Part shown: piece by piece, positions 29,324 to 38,433 of the stretch
Numbering within the stretch: position 1 is the first letter of the stretch
How the letters are laid out: every line of letters starts with the position of its first letter
Assembly: GCF_030816855.1 (NCBI RefSeq)
Contig: NZ_JAUSYK010000001.1
Location: forward strand, 3,100,001 to 3,164,000
Length of the DNA stretch: 64,000 nt
Origin: Arthrobacter sp. B3I4
GTDB taxonomy: Bacteria > Actinomycetota > Actinomycetes > Actinomycetales > Micrococcaceae
Direction of reading: 5' to 3'
Program-made: the position numbers and the translations under genes
The notes under the pieces: generated by a model
Told to the model about the DNA's origin: nothing
The model's input: the letters and a program-made list of their open reading frames with translations, nothing else
Databases searched by the model: none

Positions 29324-29593
29324 CTAGCGGCGCAGGCCGAGGCGCTCGATGAGCGCACGGTAGCGGTTGATGTCAGTGTTCTTGAGGTAGGTGAGCATGC
29401 GCTTGCGGCGACCAACCATGGCCAGCAGACCGCGCTGGGTGTGGTAGTCGTGCTTGTGCACCTTCATGTGCTCAGTCAGATCCTTGATCCGCTGGGTCAG
29501 GACTGCAACCTGGACCTCCGGCGAACCGGTATCGCCCTCGGACGTTGCGAAGTCCTTCATGATGGACTGCTTTACAGCGGCTTCAAGTGCCAC
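29324..29593 (-). CDS. rpsO: 30S ribosomal protein S15
   Basis: 89 aa, exactly the family length. Conserved [19 protein letters not shown] and the basic middle [22 protein letters not shown] are present, with [12 protein letters not shown] at the C-terminus. S15 binds 16S rRNA early in 30S assembly and often represses its own mRNA. It lies upstream of pnp as in most bacteria. The 208 bp between this gene and kynU (29594-29801) contain its probable promoter and no other gene. Confidence 0.98.
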   Translation of the reverse strand: MALEAAVKQSIMKDFATSEGDTGSPEVQVAVLTQRIKDLTEHMKVHKHDYHTQRGLLAMVGRRKRMLTYLKNTDINRYRALIERLGLRR

Positions 29594-29801
29594 GTTTACT
29601 CCTAGAGATGTGCCGTGAGGCCCGCATCAGTAATTCACTGCCGGGGATGCCGTGCGATTTCCGCTGCCCGCCGGGCAGATCGTTATCGCATGACAGGACC
29701 CAGCAACCACGGACTGCAGCCGGATCCAACGTTTAGTTTACGGGCACGCCGCCGAAGTTGTCTAAACAGCCCCGGCCCGCCCGGCGCCGCCCGGGTTCGT
29801 C

Positions 29802-31058
29802 TCAGCCGGCGTCCGGCAGCAAACCCCGGATCGCCGCGACGCCGCGGTAGAGCTCCGCGAAGGAGGTGCTGAGCGGTGAGAGCCCGATCCGGATGCCCTG
29901 CGGGGCGCGGAAATCCGGAATCACGTCCTGTTCCCACAGCGTCGCCGTCATTTCCCGGAACGCCGGGTGGTCGACGGTGATGTGGCTGCCGCGCAGCTCG
30001 GGGTCCCGCGGAGTTCCGAGGCGCACTCCGGCCGGTTCCAGCCAGGCGTCGTACAGCTCGACGGCGAACGCGGTCAGGAGTTCGGACTTCTCCCGGACGG
30101 CGGCCATACCGACTTCCTCGATCAGGTCGAGGGTGCCGCGCATGGCGAGCATGCCGAAAACGGCTGGGGTGCCGCTGAGGAACCCGCGGATGCCCGCGGC
30201 GGGTTCGTAGCCGGGGCCCATTTCGAAGGCATCCTTGCGGCCCATCCAGCCCCAGATGGGCTGCTGCAGTCCGGGCAGGTGCCGGGCGTTGACGTAGGCG
30301 AACGCGGGCGATCCCGGTCCCCCGTTCAGGTACTTGTAGGTGCAGCCTGCGGCGAAGTCGACGCCGGCGGCGTCGAGCTCAATCACCACGGAACCGGCGG
30401 AGTGGCAGAGGTCCCAGACCACCAGGGCGCCGACGTCATGCACGGCGGCGGTGATGCCGGGCAGGTCCGCGAGGAAGCCGGAGCGGTAGGCAATCTGGCT
30501 CAGGACCACGACGGCGGTGGCCGGGCCGGCGGCGGCGCGCACCTGGTCGACGGTGACGCCGGAGGCCGGGTCGGCGTCGATCCAGCGCAACGTCAGGCCC
30601 TCCTCGCGGGCGATGCCCTCAACGAGGTACCGGTCGGTTGGAAAATTGTCGGTGTCCAGCACGATCTCGGTGCGGTCCGGGTCTGTGACGGCGGCCAGCG
30701 CGGCACGGATCAGCTTGTAGAGCGCCACGGTGGTGGAGTCGGCGATGATGGTCTGCCCGGGCGCGGCGCCGAGGACGGCCCGGCCGAGCTGGTCGCCGAT
30801 GACCTGCGGCAGTTCCAGCCATTCCTCGTCCCAGCCGCGAATCAGGCGTCCGCCCCAGCTGTCCTGGATGAAAGCTGCGATGTCCGTGGCGGTCCGCTTC
30901 AGCGGGCGGCCCAGGGAGTTGCCGTCGAGGTAGGACAGGTCCGTGTCCGTTCCGATGAAGTGCCCGCGGTAGGACGCAAGCGGGTCCGCGGCGTCGAGCC
31001 CAACGGCCCGCTGCCACAGGGCATCCGTGGACGCCGGCGCGGAGGGCTGGGCGCTCAC
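29802..31058 (-). CDS. kynU: Kynureninase
   Basis: PLP enzyme splitting kynurenine into anthranilate and alanine (also 3-hydroxykynurenine). 418 aa, typical. The family start LSYLDGNSLGRPLK is near residue 40. The PLP lysine lies in GCTYKYLNGGPGSPAF, and the DLCHSAG segment carries a PLP-contacting Asp. The ATG at 31058 overlaps the tdo stop by 4 bp, so both are coupled. The formamidase that should act between the two is not in this window. The pair is inserted between ribF and rpsO, which are usually adjacent or close in relatives. Confidence 0.95.
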   Translation of the reverse strand: MSAQPSAPASTDALWQRAVGLDAADPLASYRGHFIGTDTDLSYLDGNSLGRPLKRTATDIAAFIQDSWGGRLIRGWDEEWLELPQVIGDQLGRAVLGAAPGQTIIADSTTVALYKLIRAALAAVTDPDRTEIVLDTDNFPTDRYLVEGIAREEGLTLRWIDADPASGVTVDQVRAAAGPATAVVVLSQIAYRSGFLADLPGITAAVHDVGALVVWDLCHSAGSVVIELDAAGVDFAAGCTYKYLNGGPGSPAFAYVNARHLPGLQQPIWGWMGRKDAFEMGPGYEPAAGIRGFLSGTPAVFGMLAMRGTLDLIEEVGMAAVREKSELLTAFAVELYDAWLEPAGVRLGTPRDPELRGSHITVDHPAFREMTATLWEQDVIPDFRAPQGIRIGLSPLSTSFAELYRGVAAIRGLLPDAG

Positions 31059-31909
31059 TGGCCGATCTCCGTGCGGACGGCGAACAGCTCCGGGAAGAAG
31101 GTGAGCTCAAGGGCCTTTTGCAGGAAGGCGGCTCCGCTGGATCCGCCGGTCCCGGTTTTCATGCCGATGGTGCGCTGCACCGTGCGCAGGTGGCGGAACC
31201 GCCACAGCTGGAAGTTGTCTTCCAAATCCACGAGTTCCTCGCACGCCTCGTAGGCACCCCAGTTGGCGGCCGCGTTTTCGTAGATGTACTTGAACACCGG
31301 GACCAGTTCGGGGCGGAACTCATGGGCCTGGCTGACATCGCGGTCAAGCACCGAGGCGGGCACATCGAAGCCCTGGCGTTTGAGGTAGGCGAGAAAGTCG
31401 TCGTAGATACTCGGCGCTTCGAGCAGTTCCAGAAGCATTGCGTGGGCTTCCGGATCGGCTTCGAACACCGGCAGCATCTTCCGGTTCTTGTTGCCGAGCA
31501 GGAATTCCACCGCCCGGTACTGGCTCGATTGGAATCCGGAGGAGTTGCCCAGGAAGCCGCGGAACTGCGAGTACTCGGTGGGCGTCAGGGTGGCCAGCAC
31601 GGACCATTGCTCGGTGAGCGTCTTCTGGATGTGCTTGACCCGCGCGATGGCCTTCAGCGCGGAACCAAGATCGTCCGCCCGCAGCCAGGCGGCCGCGCTG
31701 CGCAGTTCGTGCAGCACCAGCTTGAGCCACAGCTCGGTCGTCTGGTGCTGGATGATGAACAGCATTTCATCGTGGTGTTCCGGCGCGCTGACCGGCTGCT
31801 GGGCGCTGAGCAGGGTCGGCAGCTGCAGGTACGAGGCATAGCTCATCCGTGAGCTGAAGTCACGGACGATGTCCTTGTCCAACTCCCGGGTGTTCTTCTC
31901 AATCGTCAC
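31055..31909 (-). CDS. kynA: Tryptophan 2,3-dioxygenase
   Basis: Heme dioxygenase that opens the indole ring of L-tryptophan to N-formylkynurenine. The GTG at 31909 (VTIEKNTRE) gives 284 aa, the usual length; the longer open frame to 32575 lies inside ribF. Signatures: YASYLQLPTLL, HQTTELWLKL and FLGNSSGFQSSQYR, where the conserved substrate-binding residues lie. Heme-ligand His is in the C-terminal part (RFRHLRTVQRTIGMKTGTGGSSG). It starts 28 nt after ribF and overlaps kynU by 4 bp. Confidence 0.95.
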   Translation of the reverse strand: MTIEKNTRELDKDIVRDFSSRMSYASYLQLPTLLSAQQPVSAPEHHDEMLFIIQHQTTELWLKLVLHELRSAAAWLRADDLGSALKAIARVKHIQKTLTEQWSVLATLTPTEYSQFRGFLGNSSGFQSSQYRAVEFLLGNKNRKMLPVFEADPEAHAMLLELLEAPSIYDDFLAYLKRQGFDVPASVLDRDVSQAHEFRPELVPVFKYIYENAAANWGAYEACEELVDLEDNFQLWRFRHLRTVQRTIGMKTGTGGSSGAAFLQKALELTFFPELFAVRTEIGQ

Positions 31910-31937
31910 GTCTCGTGCCTTCCTTGCGCGTGGTCCG

Positions 31938-32951
31938 CTAGCCGGCGAACAGGAGGTCGTGTGCCTGGAGGACGTCCAGGCGCATCTGCTCAATGAGTGC
32001 CTCCGGGCCACGGTACGCGACCATGCCGCGCAGCCGGGCCACGAACTCGACAACCACTGTCTGGTCGTAGAGATCGAAGTCCTCAACGGCTTCGTCCGGA
32101 CGATCAATGACGTGGGCCTCGACCTGCCGGCTGACGCCGTCAAAGGTCGGGTTCGAGCCGACGGAGATGGCGGCGGGCCAACGGGTTCCGGCCTGGTCGA
32201 CGAGCCAGCCGGCGTAGATCCCGTCCGCCGGGATGTAGCCGCTGGCGTCGTTGGAAAGGTTGGCTGTGGGAAAACCCAGGTCACGGCCTCGGGCTGCGCC
32301 GTGGACGACGCGGCCGCGCATCCGGTGCGGCCGCCCCAGGACAGCAGCGGCCGTGGCGACGTCGCCTTCGCGCAGGGCTTCGCGGACCCAGGTGGACGAA
32401 CAGCGGCGGTCGCGGGCCCCGCCGTCGTCCTCACTGATAGTGCTGCTGTCGCTGCGGTGCACCGGGTAGCCCTCGGAGCCGAACTCGCTGATGACCTGGA
32501 CCTCGAAGCCAAGCTTCTCCCCCAGCTCCCGCATGGTGTCCAGGTCTCCGGAGTTGCCGCGGCCGAAGCGGGCATCGTGGCCGATCACGACGTGGCTGGC
32601 CTTGAGCGCGTCGACAAGCACGGTTGAGACGAATTCCTCCGGCGTGAGACTGGCCAGTTCAAGCGAGTACTTCATCACCAGGACGGCGTCCAGGCCCACC
32701 TCGGCGAGGGCGACGAGCTTGTCTTCCAGCCCCATGATCAGTTCGGGGGCGGATTCGGGGCGGTGCACCTGGGCGGGGTGCGGGTCGAAGGTGATGGCGA
32801 CGGCGCGGGCGTGGTTCAGGCGGGCGGTGCGGATGAGCTGCGAGAGGACCTGCTGGTGGCCGCGGTGCACGCCGTCGAAGTTGCCAAACGTGACCACGGA
32901 GGGACCGAAGTCCGCCGGGACTTCGGACGGGTCGTTCCAGATGTGGACCAT
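31938..32951 (-). CDS. ribF: Bifunctional riboflavin kinase / FAD synthetase
   Basis: 337 aa. N-terminal FAD synthetase with nucleotide-binding TFGNFDGVHRGHQ at about 22-34 and the HIGH-like GHDARFG later. The C-terminal riboflavin kinase contains GRDLGFPTANL and the metal/ATP segment DGIYAGW. It produces FMN and FAD from riboflavin. In actinobacteria it usually follows truB; here about 9 kb of accessory DNA separate the two. Confidence 0.96.
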   Translation of the reverse strand: MVHIWNDPSEVPADFGPSVVTFGNFDGVHRGHQQVLSQLIRTARLNHARAVAITFDPHPAQVHRPESAPELIMGLEDKLVALAEVGLDAVLVMKYSLELASLTPEEFVSTVLVDALKASHVVIGHDARFGRGNSGDLDTMRELGEKLGFEVQVISEFGSEGYPVHRSDSSTISEDDGGARDRRCSSTWVREALREGDVATAAAVLGRPHRMRGRVVHGAARGRDLGFPTANLSNDASGYIPADGIYAGWLVDQAGTRWPAAISVGSNPTFDGVSRQVEAHVIDRPDEAVEDFDLYDQTVVVEFVARLRGMVAYRGPEALIEQMRLDVLQAHDLLFAG

Positions 32952-33243
32952 CTACCTCGCCTTTTGCTGCCTGCCAGAAACTCCTCCGGAGCGGTCGGGC
33001 CGGCTCCGGAACTCTCTAAGATTACCCGCAATCACCCCGGTTCCCGGACGCCGGCAGGACAGCACGGCTGCCAGCCCGGCCCCCTCTTCAGGGCACGGGT
33101 CGCGGGGCCGGGACGCGGCTCCGAGGCGAGCCGGGAGGCAGGCTAGGAGGCGGGCTAGGATGCAAGGGCAGCAGCTCTGCGCCGGCTACAGGCCCGGCGC
33201 TCCCAGCAACGCCGCGGGTGCCCGCGGCTGAAGGAGAAACGCT
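32952..33243. other. Intergenic region between divergent ribF and the DUF937 gene
   Basis: 292 bp. GC-rich, with repeated CTAGGAGGCGGGCTAGG-like stretches near 33143-33163 and a good AAGGAG ribosome-binding site at 33231-33236 for the downstream gene. No ORF or RNA gene recognised. Confidence 0.5.
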
Positions 33244-34056
33244 ATGACTGAGCTTCAGGGCATCCTTGGGCAGATCCCCGTCGACCAACTCGCTGGCATG
33301 CTCGGCACAGACCGCCAGACCGCGCAGGCCGCCGTCGAGGCTGCCGTACCCACGCTCCTCGCCGGACTGCACGACAACGCGCAGGCGCCGGAAGGCGCCG
33401 CCTCGCTGGAGTCCGCGCTGGGCCAGCACGACAACGGGCTGGTTGACGGCGGGGTCGACGCGGCCCAGATCGACACCGCCGATGGCGAGAAGATTGTCGA
33501 CCACGTCTTCGGCGGCCGGCAGGATCAGGTGGCCAGCCAGCTCGCGGGCACCGCGCCGCTGGGCGGGGTGAGCCGGGATCTGGTCCGCCGTCTTCTCCCC
33601 CTGCTGGCGCCGATTGTCATGTCCTACCTTGCCAAAAAGGTGCTGGGCGGGAGCCGGTCCGGCGGGGGTGCCGGTGCGGGCGGCGCCGGGGGCATCGACC
33701 TCGGCGGGATCCTTGGCGGGATTCTCGGCGGCGCCGCGGGCGGCGGCGGTCTTGGCGGCGGTCTTGGGGACATCCTCGGCGGCGTGCTGGGTGGTGGGCG
33801 CGGAGCCAACGAGGCTGTCCCGGGCTCTGCTGCTCCTGCGCCCGACGCCGGGCCCTCGCCGGAGCTCCAGCCCCAGGCTGCCCCGCAGACCCAGCCTTCC
33901 GGCGGAGCCCCGCAGCCGGGCGAGCTGATCGACATCGACCTCCCCGGGCAACAGGACGAGGCGCCGCAGACACCTCAGAACGATGCCCGGAATGACGGCC
34001 AGAACAACGACGGCGGCCTCGGCGGCCTGCTGGGCGGGCTGTTCGGGAAGAAGTGA
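33244..34056 (+). CDS. DUF937-domain protein
   Basis: 270 aa, function unknown. Residues 1-130 match the DUF937 pattern: helical, with a repeated 'LLP.L.P..ms.la..vLGG' arrangement (LLPLLAPIVMSYLAKKVLGG). This is followed by a long Gly-rich stretch (about 140-185, GGILGGILGGAAGGGGLGGG) and a Pro/Gln-rich linker (about 195-245). It ends in GGLGGLLGGLFGKK. No signal peptide. AAGGAGAAACGCT precedes the ATG. It is the first gene of the accessory stretch between ribF and truB. Confidence 0.82.
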   Translation: MTELQGILGQIPVDQLAGMLGTDRQTAQAAVEAAVPTLLAGLHDNAQAPEGAASLESALGQHDNGLVDGGVDAAQIDTADGEKIVDHVFGGRQDQVASQLAGTAPLGGVSRDLVRRLLPLLAPIVMSYLAKKVLGGSRSGGGAGAGGAGGIDLGGILGGILGGAAGGGGLGGGLGDILGGVLGGGRGANEAVPGSAAPAPDAGPSPELQPQAAPQTQPSGGAPQPGELIDIDLPGQQDEAPQTPQNDARNDGQNNDGGLGGLLGGLFGKK

Positions 34057-34206
34057 GGCCGGCCCGCTGGTTTCCGGGGCGGCTGCCCGGCGGGTGTCCG
34101 AGGGACTGTGGCCCCCGGTCCGAGTAGCGCCCGGCCCGCTGGTTTCCGAGCCACGCCCGCGGGCCGGCGCGGTCAGGGCCTGTTAAGCTCGCGGTAATTT
34201 CGTTCA

Positions 34207-34668
34207 ATGTTGGGGGACATCTTGAAGAACAGAACCGTGGCCCTCGTTGGCCTCACCCTGTTGGCTGCTGCACCGCTGGTTGCCTGGGCAGGCCAGCCTG
34301 TTGTCTATGAGCAGTTCGGGCAGCCTGGGCAGGCTGCGGCTTCCCCAGAGTCCGGAGGAGCTGCGGCGGCCCGGGTGAACGGCTCCGTCGGCGGCTACGA
34401 GGGCTGGTGGAATGCAACTCCGGCATCGGGAGATACATCCGGACTTCCTCAGGAGGCCGTCGCCGTCAACACCGAAACCGGCGAAGTGGTAGACGCCTTC
34501 AATCGCAGGATCAACGATGCAGGCCGACCCACCCAGCTCACGGACGTGAACTACAACGTCACGGCCGACCCTGCCTGGCCAGCTAACTCTGTGGTGATCA
34601 TCGACACCGCCACTAACCGCGTGATAGCGGACTTCCGCGTCGACGCGCAGGGCGAGCCGGTCCGCTGA
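34207..34668 (+). CDS. Putative secreted protein
   Basis: 153 aa, no family recognised. A signal peptide is visible (KNRTVALVGLTLLAAAPLVAWA, likely cleaved after AWA). The mature part is soluble, with a Gly/Ala linker and repeated 'D.N..TG.V.DA' and 'DTATNRVIADFRVD' segments. The start is uncertain: ATG at 34207 has no Shine-Dalgarno, whereas the in-frame TTG at 34222 has GGGGGA just upstream and gives a more usual signal peptide. Preceded by 150 bp containing two copies of CGGCCCGCTGGTTTCCG. Confidence 0.7.
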   Translation: MLGDILKNRTVALVGLTLLAAAPLVAWAGQPVVYEQFGQPGQAAASPESGGAAAARVNGSVGGYEGWWNATPASGDTSGLPQEAVAVNTETGEVVDAFNRRINDAGRPTQLTDVNYNVTADPAWPANSVVIIDTATNRVIADFRVDAQGEPVR

Positions 34669-34699
34669 CTCTGTAACTGACCGGTCTGTGCTCCCTGCG

Positions 34700-35284
34700 T
34701 TAGGAGCGTGCCGGCTGCGGATCTGCTGTCGGGAGCTGCCCCAGCCACGCCTCGAGTTCGCGGGGATGGCCGAAGACGAGGACCTTCGCAGAGCCGGGGG
34801 TGCGCTGCAATTCGCGCATTACCCGGCGCTTGCGGTTAAAAGAGCGGAAGTGCCAGCCGATGATCGAATCCCTGGCGAAGAGGCGCCGGAACGACTCATG
34901 GTTTCCGTTGCAGACTTTTTCCTTCGTCCTGACCCGTCGCAGCGAGCGGCGGAGCAGCCTCAGCAGCGAAAGCCACCGGGGATAGTCCAGCCCCACGATC
35001 AGCTCTGCTCGCGGGACAACGAGGTCGCGCCACACGCCGTAAGCGCTGTCGAGAACCCACTTGTCCTGCTCGGCGATGCGCGCCGCCAGTTCCCGCTGTT
35101 GTTCAATACTCGGTTGCCGCCAGCCCGGAAGCCAGCCGATATCGTCGTCGGCGGAGTATTCAGGAAGCCCGGTTTGCGCCGCGTAAGCGCGCGCCGCTGA
35201 CGATTTGCCGCTTCCGGTGACACCGTAGAAGAGGACCCGCGAAGGGACGGCAGGTGGGGTTCGGGGATGCACGGACCTCAGCAT
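34700..35284 (-). CDS. P-loop NTPase, adenylate-kinase/topology-modulation-like
   Basis: 194 aa from the ATG at 35284. The Walker A motif GVTGSGKS is at residues 21-28, in VLFYGVTGSGKSSAARAYA. A lid-like basic region with W, R and RLL repeats follows (LSLLRLLRRSLRRVRTKEK). This is the layout of small nucleotide or polynucleotide kinases annotated as adenylate-kinase-like or topology modulation (FlaR-like) proteins. The substrate is not deducible. Its start codon is only 14 bp from the divergent GNAT start. Confidence 0.75.
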   Translation of the reverse strand: MLRSVHPRTPPAVPSRVLFYGVTGSGKSSAARAYAAQTGLPEYSADDDIGWLPGWRQPSIEQQRELAARIAEQDKWVLDSAYGVWRDLVVPRAELIVGLDYPRWLSLLRLLRRSLRRVRTKEKVCNGNHESFRRLFARDSIIGWHFRSFNRKRRVMRELQRTPGSAKVLVFGHPRELEAWLGQLPTADPQPARS

Positions 35285-35298
35285 GCCACACTGGTGCA

Positions 35299-35724
35299 AT
35301 GCCTGACTTCACCATCTCCACGGGCGCGCACGTGTCCGACGCGGAGGTGCTGGCGCTGTACTCATCGGTCGGGTGGACCGCTTACACCCGGGACCCGCAG
35401 CTGCTTATGCGGGCCATCCGAAACTCCTCGTTTCTTGTGGCTGCCAGGGACACCGGCGGCGGGCTGATCGGCTTCGCCCGCACGGTGTCCGATGATGCGA
35501 CCATCTGCTATCTGCAGGACATTCTGGTTGAACCTGCCTACCAGGGAGCCGGTATCGGCAGGCGACTTTTGGAAGCAATCCAGGCCCGCTACGGGCATGT
35601 CCGGCAGACGGTGCTGCTCACCGATAACGAACCCGGCCAGCGCGCGTTCTACGAGGCCTTGGGCTTTACCGAAGGTGCCGACTTCAGCCCGGACCCGTTA
35701 CGGGCGTTCGTCTTGATCAGGTAG
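35299..35724 (+). CDS. GNAT-family N-acetyltransferase
   Basis: 141 aa from the ATG at 35299. Motif A for acetyl-CoA binding is YLQDILVEPAYQGAGIGRRLLEAI (about 73-96), with the Q/RxxGxG/A loop as QGAGIG. Motif B is in NEPGQRAFYEALGF. A standalone GNAT of unknown substrate. It is divergent from the P-loop kinase with almost no room for two separate promoters, so at least one transcript is expected to be nearly leaderless. Confidence 0.87.
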   Translation: MPDFTISTGAHVSDAEVLALYSSVGWTAYTRDPQLLMRAIRNSSFLVAARDTGGGLIGFARTVSDDATICYLQDILVEPAYQGAGIGRRLLEAIQARYGHVRQTVLLTDNEPGQRAFYEALGFTEGADFSPDPLRAFVLIR

Positions 35725-35828
35725 GTCTGAGTCCCCCGGGTCATGGGACCCTGAAGCGGTTGCCGCTGGGGCCTTGTCCAGCGGCGTTGCATGGGTGGCG
35801 CTCCGCGAACCCGTCTGGAAGGCCGTCC

Positions 35829-36311
35829 ATGGACTCCCGAAAAAGCGGCCACTATGGTCTTAGCATGTGGAGGCTTGGGGCAGTCTCGATGGTTGGCGTG
35901 TCAACTTTGCTGCTTAGCGGTTGCTGGCTCGTGCCGGTGGCTCGCACGGAAGTCTGTGCGGACTGGGTCCGCTTTGACACGATGCAGCAGCGCTATGACC
36001 ACTCCGGCGCGGTAGCTGTCGGGACATCGGTTAAGCGCGACGGCGAAGTCCGCATCTACGGCTATCAAGCCAACGTCCACATCGTAGAAGTGCAGCAGGT
36101 GCTCAAGGGCAAGCTCGGACAGGGCAGCGCTCGAATCGCTTCCATGCCGGTCACATGCGGAGAGACCTACCCCGACGGTGACCCCCTCGACAACGGAGAC
36201 CGGCAACTATTCTTCCTGACCGAGCTAAACGACGGGTGGTTCACGATGTCCCCCGGCCAAGGATCGGCGCCATTCCCCGACGGCGCTGCACTTCCTTTCG
36301 GCACCGGCTGA
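35829..36311 (+). CDS. Putative lipoprotein
   Basis: 160 aa, no family recognised. A lipoprotein signal is visible: a basic and hydrophobic stretch ending in the lipobox LLSGC. The mature region contains two further Cys (VCADW, VTCGET) that could form a disulfide. The chosen start is the ATG at 35829; the ATG at 35865 (MWRLGAVSM) is an equally good signal-peptide start. Its base composition is somewhat lower in GC than the backbone, in keeping with the accessory stretch. Confidence 0.72.
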   Translation: MDSRKSGHYGLSMWRLGAVSMVGVSTLLLSGCWLVPVARTEVCADWVRFDTMQQRYDHSGAVAVGTSVKRDGEVRIYGYQANVHIVEVQQVLKGKLGQGSARIASMPVTCGETYPDGDPLDNGDRQLFFLTELNDGWFTMSPGQGSAPFPDGAALPFGTG

Positions 36312-36474
36312 AGGACGGTCCGCATCGGCCAGCTCACTGAGTTGAGTCGCCGGTCAGGCGTTCAAGAACTTCCCCACACCATTCGGCTCATGCGACCCGG
36401 TGCAAGGCATGCTGCCGTGTCAGGCCAACCCCGCATCCACCGTTATTTAGACAATCCCCCACGGCGCGCTGCCG

Positions 36475-38430
36475 TCATGAGCGGAAGTAGTGGTTTTGTC
36501 TTGGTGTTTGGCGTGGGTCGAGGTGGGGTGGCGGGATGAACCACGGTACGCCGCTTCGCAGCTGGATGGTCCAGGCTTCTTTGTGGATTAGATGGTGGTG
36601 GTGGGAGCAGAGCAGGGTTCCGTTGTCGGTTCCGGTGGTGCCGCCGCGGGACCAGTAGGTGATGTGGTGGGCTTCGCACCAGGACGCGGGGATGGTGCAG
36701 CCGGGGAAGGTGCAGCCCTGGTCGCGGGCGGTGAGGGCTTTGCGGATGTGGGGCGGGAAGACCCGGCTGGTGCGGCCGATGTCCAGGACCCGGCCTTGGG
36801 AGCCGAGCAGGACGGGGATGATGTCCGCGTCGCAGGCGATCTTGCGGATCGTTGAGGCCGTGACAGGTCCGGTGAACGCCAGGGTCCCGGTTCCGGTGAA
36901 CCCTAGCGGCCCGGCTCCGCCGCAACTGAGGCCAGCGGAACCCTGGCCGGTGTTCTGACCGGCGCCTGTACCGAAGCCCTGGCCGACGCTGAATGCGTTA
37001 CCTCCCTCTGCACTTTGGACGGTGACCCGCCCGAAGCCTTGGCCGAAGCTGGATCCGTTACCGCTCTCCGCGTTGGTGGTGGTGCCGCTGTTGCCGAAGG
37101 TGAATCCGTTACCGTCACCGGCGTTGGTGCCGGTGCCGCTGTTGCCGAAGCTGAATCCGTTAGCGCCGGTCTCGGCGTCGGCGCCGCCCCAGGCTTCTGT
37201 CCCGGCTGTGGCTGTTGTGGCGGCAGCTGTATTGGTGGTGGTGTGTTGGAGGCGGTCGAGGAGGTCGCGGTAGTCGATGGTGACCATGACCTGGGGCCGG
37301 AGGGCGCCGGTGGCGGGCATCCCGCCGGAGGCGAGGGCTACCTTGGAAGCGCCGACGAGGCCGTCGAGGAGTTTCTGCGGCCGGGACCGCCAGTCCAGTC
37401 CCGGAACGAACACATCCTGCTCGGCCCGGTCACCTGCGTACCCAGCCCCACCGGCGACCGCAGTGCCGGCTCCTCCTGTCGCGGCGCCCGCAACGCCGGT
37501 TGCGGCGGTTCCTTGTGCGGCGGTTCCTTCTGCGGGGGCGTCCCGGGTGCCGGTTCCTGCCGTTTCTTTGGTGTTGGCGTTGGTGCCAGGGCCGGTGCCG
37601 GAGCCTTGAGGGCCGGGGTTGCGGGGGTTGGTGGCGGTGTTCATGGCGGTGAGGAGGTGTTCGAACTGTTCGTTGGTCGCGAAGATTTCCAGGTGCTGCA
37701 ACCCGTGGCGGGGCCGGCGAATGAACACGCCCTGAAGCTGGCGCAGGAGCTCTTCGGAAGGTTCTCCGCCGTCCTGGTCGATGCCGTCCACCCAGCGCCG
37801 GGCCAGGCGGGACAGGAAGTCCGGGTCATGCTCGGCCGCGGCCCGGGTCAGGGAGTGTTCCATCCGGGCCGCGGTCTCCGCGTCACAGAGGGGCCGGACC
37901 CGTTCCAGGGCCTGGTTGATGATCGTCGCCGACCGGGTCGGGACGTCCCCGGCAGCGAACGCGTCGGCGAGTTCCTCGTGCACCGGCGGCAGCCGGCCCC
38001 CGGTGATGCCGGTGCGCGGCAGCACGGTGCGGGCCAGAGACAGGCGGCGGTGCGCTTCGGCGGCGCTGATCTGCAGCCGGTCCCGCAAGAAGTCCTCGGT
38101 CCGGCGGTACCCGTCTTCCCCGGCCGGGACCGCGTCCGGGGCGGACGTGCGGGTCCGGTCCACCGCCCCGGCGGCCATAACCTGCAGGTACTCCAGGGCC
38201 CGGCCGGCTTCCTCGATCTGCCCGGCGTACGCCGCCGCGTCGCGGAAGCCCAGCCCAGCAGTGTCTTCGGCAGCGGTTGCCGTCAGCTCACGCAACTGGC
38301 CCAGCACATCATCCAACAATGGAGTCGTCGGCCCGGTCTCCAGCGGCGGGGCGGTCGGCCCGGCACCGCAACGGCCGTCAGCGTCCGGCCGGGTGGCCGG
38401 TGAAGAGGTGACCGCTGCGCTGGTTCCCAT
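36475..38430 (-). CDS. DUF222/HNH endonuclease (13E12-type) with an FG-rich insert
   Basis: 651 aa. The N-terminal two-thirds form the DUF222 region (SAAEAHRRLSLARTVLPRTG, LYL-type helices). The C-terminal HNH motif is CTFPGC...CEAHHITYWSRGG...LLCSHHHHLIH (about 565-610), with zinc-binding Cys pairs and catalytic His. Between them, about residues 300-330 and 415-500 are Gly/Thr/Asn-rich. The second stretch repeats units such as NGFSFGNSGT and GQGFG, which is unusual for the family. The family is abundant in actinobacteria; function unproven (possible mobile nuclease or SOS gene). Its 5' end lies in an array with three further copies upstream. Confidence 0.88.
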   Translation of the reverse strand: MGTSAAVTSSPATRPDADGRCGAGPTAPPLETGPTTPLLDDVLGQLRELTATAAEDTAGLGFRDAAAYAGQIEEAGRALEYLQVMAAGAVDRTRTSAPDAVPAGEDGYRRTEDFLRDRLQISAAEAHRRLSLARTVLPRTGITGGRLPPVHEELADAFAAGDVPTRSATIINQALERVRPLCDAETAARMEHSLTRAAAEHDPDFLSRLARRWVDGIDQDGGEPSEELLRQLQGVFIRRPRHGLQHLEIFATNEQFEHLLTAMNTATNPRNPGPQGSGTGPGTNANTKETAGTGTRDAPAEGTAAQGTAATGVAGAATGGAGTAVAGGAGYAGDRAEQDVFVPGLDWRSRPQKLLDGLVGASKVALASGGMPATGALRPQVMVTIDYRDLLDRLQHTTTNTAAATTATAGTEAWGGADAETGANGFSFGNSGTGTNAGDGNGFTFGNSGTTTNAESGNGSSFGQGFGRVTVQSAEGGNAFSVGQGFGTGAGQNTGQGSAGLSCGGAGPLGFTGTGTLAFTGPVTASTIRKIACDADIIPVLLGSQGRVLDIGRTSRVFPPHIRKALTARDQGCTFPGCTIPASWCEAHHITYWSRGGTTGTDNGTLLCSHHHHLIHKEAWTIQLRSGVPWFIPPPHLDPRQTPRQNHYFRS

Positions 38431-38433
38431 GAA

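Noticed and set aside
31910..32575. Long N-terminal extension of tryptophan dioxygenase
   Set aside because: It lies inside ribF; the family N-terminus begins at the GTG at 31909.
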